Shown here: one piece after another, positions 15,022 through 22,462 of the stretch
Numbering within the stretch: the first letter of the stretch is position 1
Layout of the letters: each line of letters starts with the position of its first letter
Source: Oscillospiraceae bacterium
GTDB taxonomy: Bacteria; Bacillota; Clostridia; Oscillospirales; CAG-382
Direction: 5' to 3'
Assembly (NCBI GenBank): GCA_015064945.1
Contig: SVRF01000022.1
Location: 1 to 33,963 of the forward strand
Length of the DNA: 33,963 nucleotides
The notes under the pieces: model-generated
The model's database searches: none
Seen by the model: only the letters and a program-made list of their open reading frames with translations
Told to the model about the DNA's origin: nothing
Program-made: the position numbers and the translations under genes

Positions 15022-16979
15022 TACTTTATCTTATCTATTTCGTTTTGCACTTCCTCCGGTATACCTGTAAAAGAGGTATTGCCGAACGTCAATATGGATG
15101 ACCAATCCGTTATAACCGTATTTCTTCCGTCGTCAGCGTCCGTCATGGAAAAAGAGCAGCTTTCGAGGGTATCGGCATCAAAAAGCTCGGCAAACAAGCT
15201 TATATCGGTAAGAGCTTCGTTGTCCGAAAGGTAAAGTTTTTTCAGTTCCTTATGCTGACCGAAACCGTCAAGGCTTGCCAATGCGTTGCTGGAAGCGTAA
15301 AGCTCGGTAAGCTTTTTCGCATTTTCAAGCGTTTTTAAAGAGTTTATTTTGTTATTGTCGGCATTGACAACAACAAGGTTCTTGTTGTTTTCGATACCTT
15401 CAAGGGAAGTAAGCTCGTTGTAAGCAACGTTTATACGCTTAAGTGTAGAAACGCCTTCAAGAGCTTTGATATCTTTAAGACCGCAGCCGGCAGCTTCAAG
15501 ATACTCAAGACTTGCAGCCTTTTCAATACCGTCAAGGCTGTCTATGCCGGAATAACCGAGGGAGAGATATTTGATCTTGTCAAGGTCGGGTATTTGGTCA
15601 AGACTTGTAATGGAGGGCATATCGTTGACATCAACAAGTGCGCTTAAGCTGTTGTATGGCAGATAACAGGGATTGTCTTCGTCTTTATAGCCGTATAACT
15701 CGTATATTTCGTAGTAGTACTTGTAATAAGAATACATATTTCCGGTGGTATAACCGCTAAGCTGTAACACCTCTAAATCAGAAAAAAGTAAAAGCGTATT
15801 TATATCGCTTAATTCGTAATATACGACCAAATGGTCGGGTATTTCCGTTTCTTCTTCGTAGCTATTGTCTTCTTCTGTTAACAGGTCCGTGCAGTACGTT
15901 TGCTTAATGTAGTACTCCGTGAACTCAGAGGTCCCCAAAATCACCGCAGGACGGTAAGGTCCTGTTCTGTCATCGCCCTCTTCCAACTCACTGCGGTCTT
16001 CATAGACCGTGTAAATAAAGGAATCGAAAACAAAAAGCAGGTCTTTATTGATATCAGAGGCTTCAAAGGGAGTGTGGAATTGTTGAGACATAGCCTCCGC
16101 TACCGCACTTTTAAACTCATTTATCTTGTCGGCTTCAATTTTTATTTCTTTATAGAACTTCAGTTTAAATTTCAAATCTAACCTTGTGCCCAAATTGATG
16201 CAACTTGCAAGGAACTCTGCTTCTTCCTGATTTTCTTCGAAGGAAGGGGCGTAAATTATCACGCTGCCGTCGATAATTTTTTCTTCGACGGTAGGTCGGG
16301 AAATAAGTTCCTCCCCAAGGTAGACAGCAATATAGTTTTCACCGTCGGCCTTGTTGGAAATTTCATCGGTTATTTCGGCAAAAAGCTTTGCGCCTTCATC
16401 GGTAAGTGCAATTTGAACAACGGGCTTGGTAGTACCCCCGTCATCGATTGTATAAGAAAAAAAGGCTTCCTTAACGGCAGTGTAGTCCATAACAACTTCG
16501 CCGTCGCTGTTTTTGAAGCTTAAGGTCTTGTCTTTAAAGTCGTTCAAAAGCGCATTAACACAGTCTGTTATCGCACTTGCGGAGGGGGTGGTGTTGTCAC
16601 CGAATAACTCCTCATCAAAGTTTGTGCCTACATACAGCAGGTTTTCGTCAACGGCTTTCGCATTAAGTCCGGAAAACTCTAATACGGATATTGCCTTATA
16701 GACATCGTCCTCATTCAAAGGCTTGCCGTCGGGCGAAACTATATTAAACAAATAGTTGTAGTCATATCCGGTGTAATCTATATACTTTAGATCCGTTGTA
16801 ACGGCGTTTGCTTCTGACTCCTCTTTGCCACCGCTTTCCCCGTCGCTTGAATTGGTTATGGCGGGGATTGATTCAGTATTATCTTTGTCATTACTTTCAT
16901 TGTTGCCACAGGCGGTTAAGCATGCAGCAAACAAGGCGAAACACAAAATAAACGCAAGAACTCTGTAGAATTGCTTCAT
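15021..16979 (-). CDS. Lipoprotein with SecD P1-like domain and leucine-rich repeats
   Basis: A 652-aa lipoprotein. The lipobox is LTAC (Cys24), with an acidic linker to about 60. Residues about 73-270 align over their length with the SecD external P1 region: FNIVSPDGKPLNEDDVYKA versus FEVVPKDGQTVTAEGLEDT, then 18 identical residues (157-174), then similar PVVQ, LISRPTVEEK and APSFEENQEEAE segments. A less clear second region (275-385) follows. Residues about 385-600 hold internalin-like LRRs (DSLDGIEKAASLEYLEAAGC, TSLEGIENNKNLVVVNADNN). The ribosome site is GGAGG. It has no membrane helices beyond the signal, so it cannot work as SecD itself. It lies next to secDF but before its promoter; 38 bp separate it from the extended lipid kinase reading, so it may end that operon. 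Role unknown. Confidence 0.88.
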   Translation of the reverse strand: MKQFYRVLAFILCFALFAACLTACGNNESNDKDNTESIPAITNSSDGESGGKEESEANAVTTDLKYIDYTGYDYNYLFNIVSPDGKPLNEDDVYKAISVLEFSGLNAKAVDENLLYVGTNFDEELFGDNTTPSASAITDCVNALLNDFKDKTLSFKNSDGEVVMDYTAVKEAFFSYTIDDGGTTKPVVQIALTDEGAKLFAEITDEISNKADGENYIAVYLGEELISRPTVEEKIIDGSVIIYAPSFEENQEEAEFLASCINLGTRLDLKFKLKFYKEIKIEADKINEFKSAVAEAMSQQFHTPFEASDINKDLLFVFDSFIYTVYEDRSELEEGDDRTGPYRPAVILGTSEFTEYYIKQTYCTDLLTEEDNSYEEETEIPDHLVVYYELSDINTLLLFSDLEVLQLSGYTTGNMYSYYKYYYEIYELYGYKDEDNPCYLPYNSLSALVDVNDMPSITSLDQIPDLDKIKYLSLGYSGIDSLDGIEKAASLEYLEAAGCGLKDIKALEGVSTLKRINVAYNELTSLEGIENNKNLVVVNADNNKINSLKTLENAKKLTELYASSNALASLDGFGQHKELKKLYLSDNEALTDISLFAELFDADTLESCSFSMTDADDGRNTVITDWSSILTFGNTSFTGIPEEVQNEIDKIK

Positions 16980-17017
16980 AATATAAACCTCCCTTACATA
17001 ATGATGGCTGTTTTTTG

Positions 17018-17125
17018 TTACCCGAAACGTTTTTTTGGCAACACAAGATTAACGGCACGCATATGGTTTTGCACCGTCACTTCCTTCGATGCTTCAAGTT
17101 TCTCGCCGTCTACGGTAAAGCAGGG
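17018..17125 (-). pseudogene. Out-of-frame C-terminal piece of the lipid kinase
   Basis: Past the premature stop at 17110-17112, the neighbouring frame encodes CFTVDGEKLEASKEVTVQN, then HMRAVNLVLPKKRFG and TAA. The VDGE motif and the following strand match the usual C-terminal domain of YegS/DgkB-type lipid kinases. A single C missing from a CCC run (plus-strand GGG at 17123-17125) would join both parts into a normal protein of about 298 aa. Confidence 0.8.
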
Positions 17126-17913
17126 ATCTTGTCGAACAGCATATTCACCTTGGATGCGTGGTAAAGCCTTATGCAACTGCAGTTAAGGTTGTTGGAGAGT
17201 ATGGCTGTTATAAGTTCTGCCGACTCTTTTATATTTGCAGGCTTTTTAACCAGCATAAGCTCAAAACTGCCGTCGTTGAAGTTAACCGCCTCCTTGGCAA
17301 GCTTCACAATTCCGCCCACCGAGGTGGTGTTGCTTACGGAAGCGTATATAAAGTCTCCCTCTGTGCGCTTGCCGTCAAATATCGCTTTAAGGTGAAAGGG
17401 CTTGATTTTTGCCAAATATTTAGAGCCCTCCAGTATATACGCAAAATGTCCGAGGGAGTTTTTAAGCCTTTGAGGTGCGGAATATGAAGCGCCCGTAAAT
17501 GCGCCCGTTGCCAATATATAAGAAAAATATTTTCCGTTTATACTGCCAAGGTCGTGGGGTACGACCTTGCCGTTTATAATGCCCAGTGCCGCAAGCTTGG
17601 GGTTGCGGGGAATATTCATATTAGCAGCAAAATCATTGGTGCTTCCCATAGGGATATAGCCAACAGGGGTTTCCGCCCCGCTTGCATAAACGCCGCCGAG
17701 CACTTCGCTTAATGTACCGTCGCCGCCGCAGCATACCACAAGGTCATAGCCTGCCGCTTCTGACCTTACATATTCCTCGGTTCCGTGGCGCTTTGTCGGA
17801 TACACGGTAACCTTGTAATCTGCTCCGCTGAATACGGATACAAGGTCAAACAGCACCTTTTTCGCCATACATTTGCCGGCTTTGGGGTTTGCTATAAGTA
17901 ACAGTTTTTTCAT
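17110..17913 (-). CDS. Diacylglycerol kinase-like lipid kinase, frameshifted at C-terminus
   Basis: A 267-aa open frame of the YegS/DgkB/BmrU lipid kinase family, which phosphorylates diacylglycerol or related lipids with ATP at the membrane. Seen: IANPKAGK (8-14), the nucleotide loop CCGGDGTLSEVLGG (GGDGT 63-67), and GYIPMGSTNDFAANMNIPR. The frame stops after HASKVNMLFDKIPALP, before the expected C-terminal VDGE segment, which is present in the next frame (17018-17125). So this is either a real truncation or a one-base sequence error. The ribosome match GGAG lies inside the mtnA end. It is the fourth gene of the mtaD-pnp-mtnA unit, with a 19-bp gap. The lipid substrate is not determinable. 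Confidence 0.85.
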   Translation of the reverse strand: MKKLLLIANPKAGKCMAKKVLFDLVSVFSGADYKVTVYPTKRHGTEEYVRSEAAGYDLVVCCGGDGTLSEVLGGVYASGAETPVGYIPMGSTNDFAANMNIPRNPKLAALGIINGKVVPHDLGSINGKYFSYILATGAFTGASYSAPQRLKNSLGHFAYILEGSKYLAKIKPFHLKAIFDGKRTEGDFIYASVSNTTSVGGIVKLAKEAVNFNDGSFELMLVKKPANIKESAELITAILSNNLNCSCIRLYHASKVNMLFDKIPALP

Positions 17914-17932
17914 AATACAAACACACTCCGAA

Positions 17933-18970
17933 TTACAGCTCGTCAGGCTTCTTTATACCCTTTTCGGTTATAAAAGCGGTAATAAGCTCTGCAGGCGTAA
18001 CGTCAAAGGCAGGGTTGTAAATATTTGCCTTTTCAGTAACCATACTTTCCCTGTACCAAAGAGAGCGTATCTCCTCCGGGCTTCTTTGTTCAATAATTAT
18101 ATCTTTGCCTGTTTTGGTGGAAAAATCAACGGTGGAGTATGGGGCGCATATATAAAAAGGTATACCGAAATGCCTTGCAAGTATGGCAAGCATATAGGTA
18201 CCTATCTTATTTGCCGCATCTCCGTTTGCGGCGACACGGTCGCAGCCCGTAAATATTGCGCTTATATTTCCCTGTGCCAGTACGGAAGATGCCATATTGT
18301 CGCAGATAAGCGTGGTGTTTATGCCGTTTTCCGTCAGTTCGTAGGACGTAAGCCTTGCGCCTTGCAAAAGAGGCCGTGTCTCCAAGGAATAAACCGAAAC
18401 TGTCTTTCCTTTTTCAGCCGCCACGTACACGGGCGCAAGAGCCGTGCCGTATTCCACAGCTGCCAGTGCTCCGGCGTTGCATACGGTCATTACGGTGTCA
18501 CCGTCTTTAAGCAAAGCCGCACCGTATTCACCTATAGCTTTGCATACGGCAACGTCCTGTTCTTCCATATCCTTTGCCTTAACCTTTAAAGCGTTTTTGA
18601 TGGTAGAAACACCTTGCCCTTTACGGCTTTCGGCACAGCCAAGCATCTCCTCCAAGGCCCAGGACAAATTGCGGGCGGTGGGGCGTGTTGCATTCAAGGT
18701 GTCTGCATCCGATTTAAGCTTTGAGAAAAACTCTTCTTCGTTTTCCGTCACGTATCTTGCCGCCAAACAGTAAAGCCCTGCGGCGGCGGCAACACCTATG
18801 GCAGGTGCACCTCTTACACGCAGCTTTTTTATAGCCTCGCACATATCTTCGATTTGACTAAGCCTTAGAAGCTTAAGCTTTGCAGGCAAAAGGGTCTGGT
18901 CTATTATAACAAGCTCCGCCGCTGCCGTATCAAGAGTTACTGTGCGGGGCAATCCGTTTTCCTTTAGCAT
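17933..18970 (-). CDS. mtnA: S-methyl-5-thioribose-1-phosphate isomerase MtnA
   Basis: A 345-aa member of the eIF2B-related isomerase family. It converts 5-methylthioribose-1-phosphate to the ribulose form in methionine salvage. Seen: LRVRGAPAIGVAAA (53-59), catalytic Cys164 in MTVCNAGALA, and Asp244 in GCDRVAANGDAANKIGTYMLA. The C-terminal YNPAFDVTP is also typical. Length fits. It overlaps the upstream pnp by 7 bp, with a weak own ribosome site, so coupling is likely. Related enzymes act on 5-deoxyribose- or ribose-1-phosphate, so a broader sugar-phosphate role is possible. No mtnK, mtnB or aldolase is present in this window. Confidence 0.93.
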   Translation of the reverse strand: MLKENGLPRTVTLDTAAAELVIIDQTLLPAKLKLLRLSQIEDMCEAIKKLRVRGAPAIGVAAAAGLYCLAARYVTENEEEFFSKLKSDADTLNATRPTARNLSWALEEMLGCAESRKGQGVSTIKNALKVKAKDMEEQDVAVCKAIGEYGAALLKDGDTVMTVCNAGALAAVEYGTALAPVYVAAEKGKTVSVYSLETRPLLQGARLTSYELTENGINTTLICDNMASSVLAQGNISAIFTGCDRVAANGDAANKIGTYMLAILARHFGIPFYICAPYSTVDFSTKTGKDIIIEQRSPEEIRSLWYRESMVTEKANIYNPAFDVTPAELITAFITEKGIKKPDEL

Positions 18971-19773
18971 CTCTTAATTATCTCGCTGACCAAGCCGCCC
19001 AGCACCAAACTGCGCTGTCTGCCTGTTTCAGCTACTTCCTCCATAGTAAGCTTGTTGCCCGTTATACCTGCCGCCATATTGGTTATGAGGGAAAGGGTAA
19101 GCACCTTTAAACCGCAATGCACTGCCGCAATAACCTCGGGCACGGTGGACATACCCACGGCGTCCGCGCCTAAAATCCTAAATGCACGTATTTCCGCAGG
19201 AGTTTCGTAGGAAGGACCCGTGCAAGCGATGTATACGCCATTTTTAAGGTCAATGCCCAAATCGGCGGCACATTTTTCCGCAACTGCCCTAAGCTCTGGG
19301 TTGTAAGCATAGGTCATATCGGGGAAGCGCACACCAAGCTCGTCGTCGTTAGCACCCATAAGAGGGTTTCGCGCTTGAAAATTTATGTGGTCCTCAACAA
19401 GCATTATATCACCAACCTTAAAGGAGGTGTTAATACCGCCCGTTGCGTTGGTAAGGAATATCTTGTCCGCACCAAGCTTGCGAAGCACACGGAGAGGGAA
19501 AACGGAGTCAGCAGGGGAGTGCCCTTCATAAAGATGCAGTCTGCCGTCCATACAAGCCACGTTCTTGCCCTCCACCGTACCAAGAATAAGCCTGCCGTTG
19601 TGGTAGGGTGCGGTGGAAACACCAAAGCCGGGTATATCGCCGTAGGGGATTATCGCCTTTGCCTCAACACGGTCTGCAAAGCCTGCAAGACCGCTGCCCA
19701 GCACTACTATAATTTCGGGCTTAAAGCCTCCGGAAAGCTCGTTTATTTTGTTGCATGCCTCGTTGTAGTTCAT
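18964..19773 (-). CDS. punA: Purine nucleoside phosphorylase, trimeric type
   Basis: A 269-aa class I (trimeric) purine nucleoside phosphorylase. It splits purine nucleosides with phosphate to base and ribose-1-phosphate. Seen: VVLGSGLAGFAD (24-34), phosphate-site GRLHLYEGHSP (77-87), FLTNATGGIN, TGPSYETPAE (Glu190), VGMSTVPE (Met208) and SLITNMAAGI (Asn232). The Glu/Asn pair matches enzymes for 6-oxopurines (inosine, guanosine) rather than MTA phosphorylases, which carry Asp there. With a deaminase upstream and mtnA downstream, the substrate may include 5'-methylthioinosine (inference). It lies 4 bp after mtaD. Confidence 0.92.
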   Translation of the reverse strand: MNYNEACNKINELSGGFKPEIIVVLGSGLAGFADRVEAKAIIPYGDIPGFGVSTAPYHNGRLILGTVEGKNVACMDGRLHLYEGHSPADSVFPLRVLRKLGADKIFLTNATGGINTSFKVGDIMLVEDHINFQARNPLMGANDDELGVRFPDMTYAYNPELRAVAEKCAADLGIDLKNGVYIACTGPSYETPAEIRAFRILGADAVGMSTVPEVIAAVHCGLKVLTLSLITNMAAGITGNKLTMEEVAETGRQRSLVLGGLVSEIIKRC

Positions 19774-19777
19774 AATA

Positions 19778-21079
19778 TTAACCTCCTAATTTGTCGGATA
19801 TTCTTTTCGCACGTGCAGCTGTTTCAAAACGGGCACGTTCAATGTCTATGGTTGTATATTCACCGCGGTCGTAAAGGATCTTGCCGTCGCATATCGTCGT
19901 TACAACGTCGGTCCCCTGGGCAGAGTAAACCAAGTTTGCCGCCATATTGTGAACAGGAGTAAGATATGGCTTATCAATGTCGAGTACTGTTATATCAGCC
20001 TTAAAGCCTTCCTTTATCAAGCCGCAGTCCGTCCTGCCCTGAGAAAGCGCACCTGCCCTTGTCGCCGCATAAAGTGCCTGTGCGGGAGTTATAAGGGTAG
20101 GGTCGCAGGACAGCGCCTTGTTCATAGTGGCATAAAGCTTAAGCTCTTCAAATAAATTAAGGTTGTTGTTGCTTGCCGCACCGTCCGTACCCAAGCCCAC
20201 GTTAACGCCTGCCTTAAGCATGGAAGCCACGTCTGCGAATCCGCTTGCCAGTTTTAGGTTGCTTATGGGATTGTTGGCAACTGTAACGCCCTTTCTTGCA
20301 AGAATTTCAAAATCCTCGCCCTCCAGATGCACACAGTGTGCAGCGGTACAGGGCACGTCAAAAGCTCCCAGCTTTTCAAAGTAGGCGGCAGGTGTCATAC
20401 CGTGTCTGCCCTTGCATTCCTCGTGCTCGGACTTCGTTTCGGACATATGCAGATGCATATTCATTCCGTACTGCTTTGCCATATCGGCGGCGGCTTTAAC
20501 AACGGTGGGGTTGGTGGTGTATTCTGCGTGGACAGCCATGTCCAGCTTGAACCTGCTGCTGTTCTTTATATTTTCGTTACCAAGACATTCCATATACTCC
20601 TTGTATTCACCAAGAGAGCAGATGTCAGTGTTGCCAAAGCATACAATGGCGTTGGAGGCGTTCATTTTAAGTCCGCTTTGTTCGTTAGCTTCGAACAGAT
20701 AGGGAAGCTTAAAGTACATCTCTGTAGAGCTCACACAGCCGAAACGTAAAAGCTCTGCCTGCGCCAAAAGTACAGCGTGATAAATATCCTCGCCCGTTAT
20801 TTGCGCCTCAAAGGGGAAAACTCTTGTGTTAAGCCAATCACTTAGAGCAAGGTTCTCCGCATAACCCCTTAACAGCACCATAGGTAAGTGGGTGTGTATG
20901 TTGTAAAACGCAGGTATGGCGGCAAGTCCTTTGCCTTCTCTTACGGTATCGTATACCGCCTTCGGCGCTTCAGTAGAGATATAATCTATTTTATCGTCTC
21001 TTATGCCCAAAAACATATCGTCTTTTATCTCAAAATTTTCGTCTGTAAGGCTTATGTTTTTAAAGAGAATACTGCCCAT
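19778..21079 (-). CDS. mtaD: 5-methylthioadenosine/S-adenosylhomocysteine deaminase
   Basis: A 433-aa amidohydrolase of the MtaD/TrzN group. It deaminates 5'-methylthioadenosine and S-adenosylhomocysteine (often also adenosine) to the inosine forms. Seen: metal motif YNIHTHLPMVLLRG (His62, His64), LHMSETKSEHEEC, TAAHCVHLEGED, VANNPISNLKLASG and metal Asp in GLGTDGAASNNNLNLFEE. The N- and C-terminal composite beta domain is present (ends DKLGG). AAGGAAG precedes the ATG. First gene of the operon, with its own promoter. Guanine or other nucleoside deaminases are the alternatives; the neighbours favour MTA. Confidence 0.92.
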   Translation of the reverse strand: MGSILFKNISLTDENFEIKDDMFLGIRDDKIDYISTEAPKAVYDTVREGKGLAAIPAFYNIHTHLPMVLLRGYAENLALSDWLNTRVFPFEAQITGEDIYHAVLLAQAELLRFGCVSSTEMYFKLPYLFEANEQSGLKMNASNAIVCFGNTDICSLGEYKEYMECLGNENIKNSSRFKLDMAVHAEYTTNPTVVKAAADMAKQYGMNMHLHMSETKSEHEECKGRHGMTPAAYFEKLGAFDVPCTAAHCVHLEGEDFEILARKGVTVANNPISNLKLASGFADVASMLKAGVNVGLGTDGAASNNNLNLFEELKLYATMNKALSCDPTLITPAQALYAATRAGALSQGRTDCGLIKEGFKADITVLDIDKPYLTPVHNMAANLVYSAQGTDVVTTICDGKILYDRGEYTTIDIERARFETAARAKRISDKLGG

Positions 21080-21118
21080 AATAAAAGCTTCCTTTCAAAG
21101 TTACAAAAATACATTATG

Positions 21119-21147
21119 ATTATAACACGTAGTGCCGCGTTTTTCAA
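21119..21147 (-). promoter_or_regulatory. Sigma-A promoter for the mtaD operon
   Basis: Minus strand: TTGAAA (21142-21147), 17-bp spacer, TATAAT (21119-21124), about 40 bp from the mtaD ATG. It diverges from the promoter at 21197. Confidence 0.7.
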
Positions 21148-21196
21148 GATGTATATTTACAGTGTTTATCAAAATCGGGCGAAAACAAAATAATAC

Positions 21197-21225
21197 TTGA
21201 AATTGCGGAAACATTGTGGTATAAT
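21197..21225 (+). promoter_or_regulatory. Sigma-A promoter for the GHL10 gene
   Basis: Plus strand: TTGAAA (21197-21202), 17-bp spacer, TATAAT (21220-21225). The ATG at 21306 is about 80 bp downstream. Confidence 0.75.
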
Positions 21226-21305
21226 GCAGTTAGGAAAATGGGATGTAACTATGCATTCCGACTATGCAAAATTTCAGCAGATTTTTGAAAGGAAGTGTTT
21301 CTGAT

Positions 21306-22442
21306 ATGAATAAGTATTTTTACGGTGTTTGGGTTGCCAGCGTTCTCAATTTGGATTTCCCCTCTAAACCCGGCATACCCGTTGCACAAATGAAGGAAGA
21401 GTTGGAGGATATTATAGCTACCTCCAAGAAGTCCGGTCTTAACGCTGTTCTTTTCCAGGTAAGACCTGCTTCGGACGCCTTGTATAAGTCCAAGCTTTTC
21501 CCCGTTTCCAAGTATCTCACCGGCGTAGAGGGCTCTGAGCTTCCCGAAGGCTTTGACCCACTCGATTATATGGTTACCCGTTGCCATGAAGAAGGACTCG
21601 AGCTTCACGCTTGGATCAATCCTTACCGCATAACCTTGGGCAGTGCTGATAAGCCTAATCAGGACCTTTCTGTACTTTCCGAAAATCATCCTGCAAGACA
21701 GCATCCCGAATGGGTTGTTGCTTATCCTGACGGCAAGCTTTATTTCAACCCCGGTATTCAGGCAGTGCGTGACCTTATTGTTGAAGGTGTACGTGAAGTT
21801 GTGGAAGGCTACGCTGTTGACGGCGTGCATTTTGACGACTATTTCTATCCTTATCCCATGCGTACAGAGGTGGACGGCGTTTCTGTAGTTATTCCTTACG
21901 ACGACAAAAAGGAATACGAAGAAAGCGGCAACGGTATGTCCCTTGACGATTGGAGAAGAGATAACGTTAACAAGCTTGTTAAGCAGTGCTATGACGCAAT
22001 CCATGCGATACGTGATAACTGCTCCTTCGGTATTTCTCCCTTCGCTATTTGGCGTAATAAGAGCGATGCTTGCCCCGAAGGTATGGAGACTAACGGTCTT
22101 GAATGCTACTCTGCTCTTTATGCAGACTTTACCGCTTGGGTTGACGGCGGCTATATCGACTACATTAACCCTCAGATATACTGGAAGTTTGATACCGCAG
22201 TTGCACGCTTCGGCGTTATTCTTGACTGGTATGACAAATATATGGAAGGCAAGAACATAGGCCTTTACGCAGGTCACGGTCTTTACAGATGTGATGCTGA
22301 AGGTTGGGAACCTGATGAAATCCCCAACCAAATCGATTATTGCAAAGAAAAGAAAAATTGTAACGGCAGCGTATTCTTTGGCTATTCCAAGCTTAAGGAA
22401 AACGCACTGGGTCTTTGCGAGGTAATTGCAAAAAAGGCGTAA
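21306..22442 (+). CDS. GHL10-family (DUF187) glycosidase-like protein
   Basis: A 378-aa TIM-barrel protein of the glycosyl-hydrolase-like GHL10 family. Seen: YFYGVWVASVLNLDFPS at the start, LNAVLFQVRPASDALYKSKL, GLELHAWINPYRI, YFNPGIQAVRDLI, and the acidic strand end DGVHFDDYFYPYP, which probably carries catalytic Asp. INPQIYWKF lies further on. The family is thought to act on peptidoglycan or related glycans; the substrate is unproven. The ATG at 21306 follows AAAGGAAG; an upstream in-frame ATG at 21264 has no ribosome site. There is no signal peptide from either start, unusual because relatives are commonly secreted. It lies 20 bp before the lipoprotein gene, so likely cotranscribed. Confidence 0.87.
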   Translation: MNKYFYGVWVASVLNLDFPSKPGIPVAQMKEELEDIIATSKKSGLNAVLFQVRPASDALYKSKLFPVSKYLTGVEGSELPEGFDPLDYMVTRCHEEGLELHAWINPYRITLGSADKPNQDLSVLSENHPARQHPEWVVAYPDGKLYFNPGIQAVRDLIVEGVREVVEGYAVDGVHFDDYFYPYPMRTEVDGVSVVIPYDDKKEYEESGNGMSLDDWRRDNVNKLVKQCYDAIHAIRDNCSFGISPFAIWRNKSDACPEGMETNGLECYSALYADFTAWVDGGYIDYINPQIYWKFDTAVARFGVILDWYDKYMEGKNIGLYAGHGLYRCDAEGWEPDEIPNQIDYCKEKKNCNGSVFFGYSKLKENALGLCEVIAKKA

Positions 22443-22462
22443 ACTATTAGGAGGCTACACTC

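Noticed and set aside
17110..17130. Programmed frameshift in the lipid kinase
   Set aside because: No slippery heptamer, internal ribosome-like site or stimulating stem was seen at the shift, so mutation or sequence error is simpler.
21249..22331. 360-codon minus-strand open frame
   Set aside because: Antisense to the GHL10 gene, with no ribosome site; a shadow frame.
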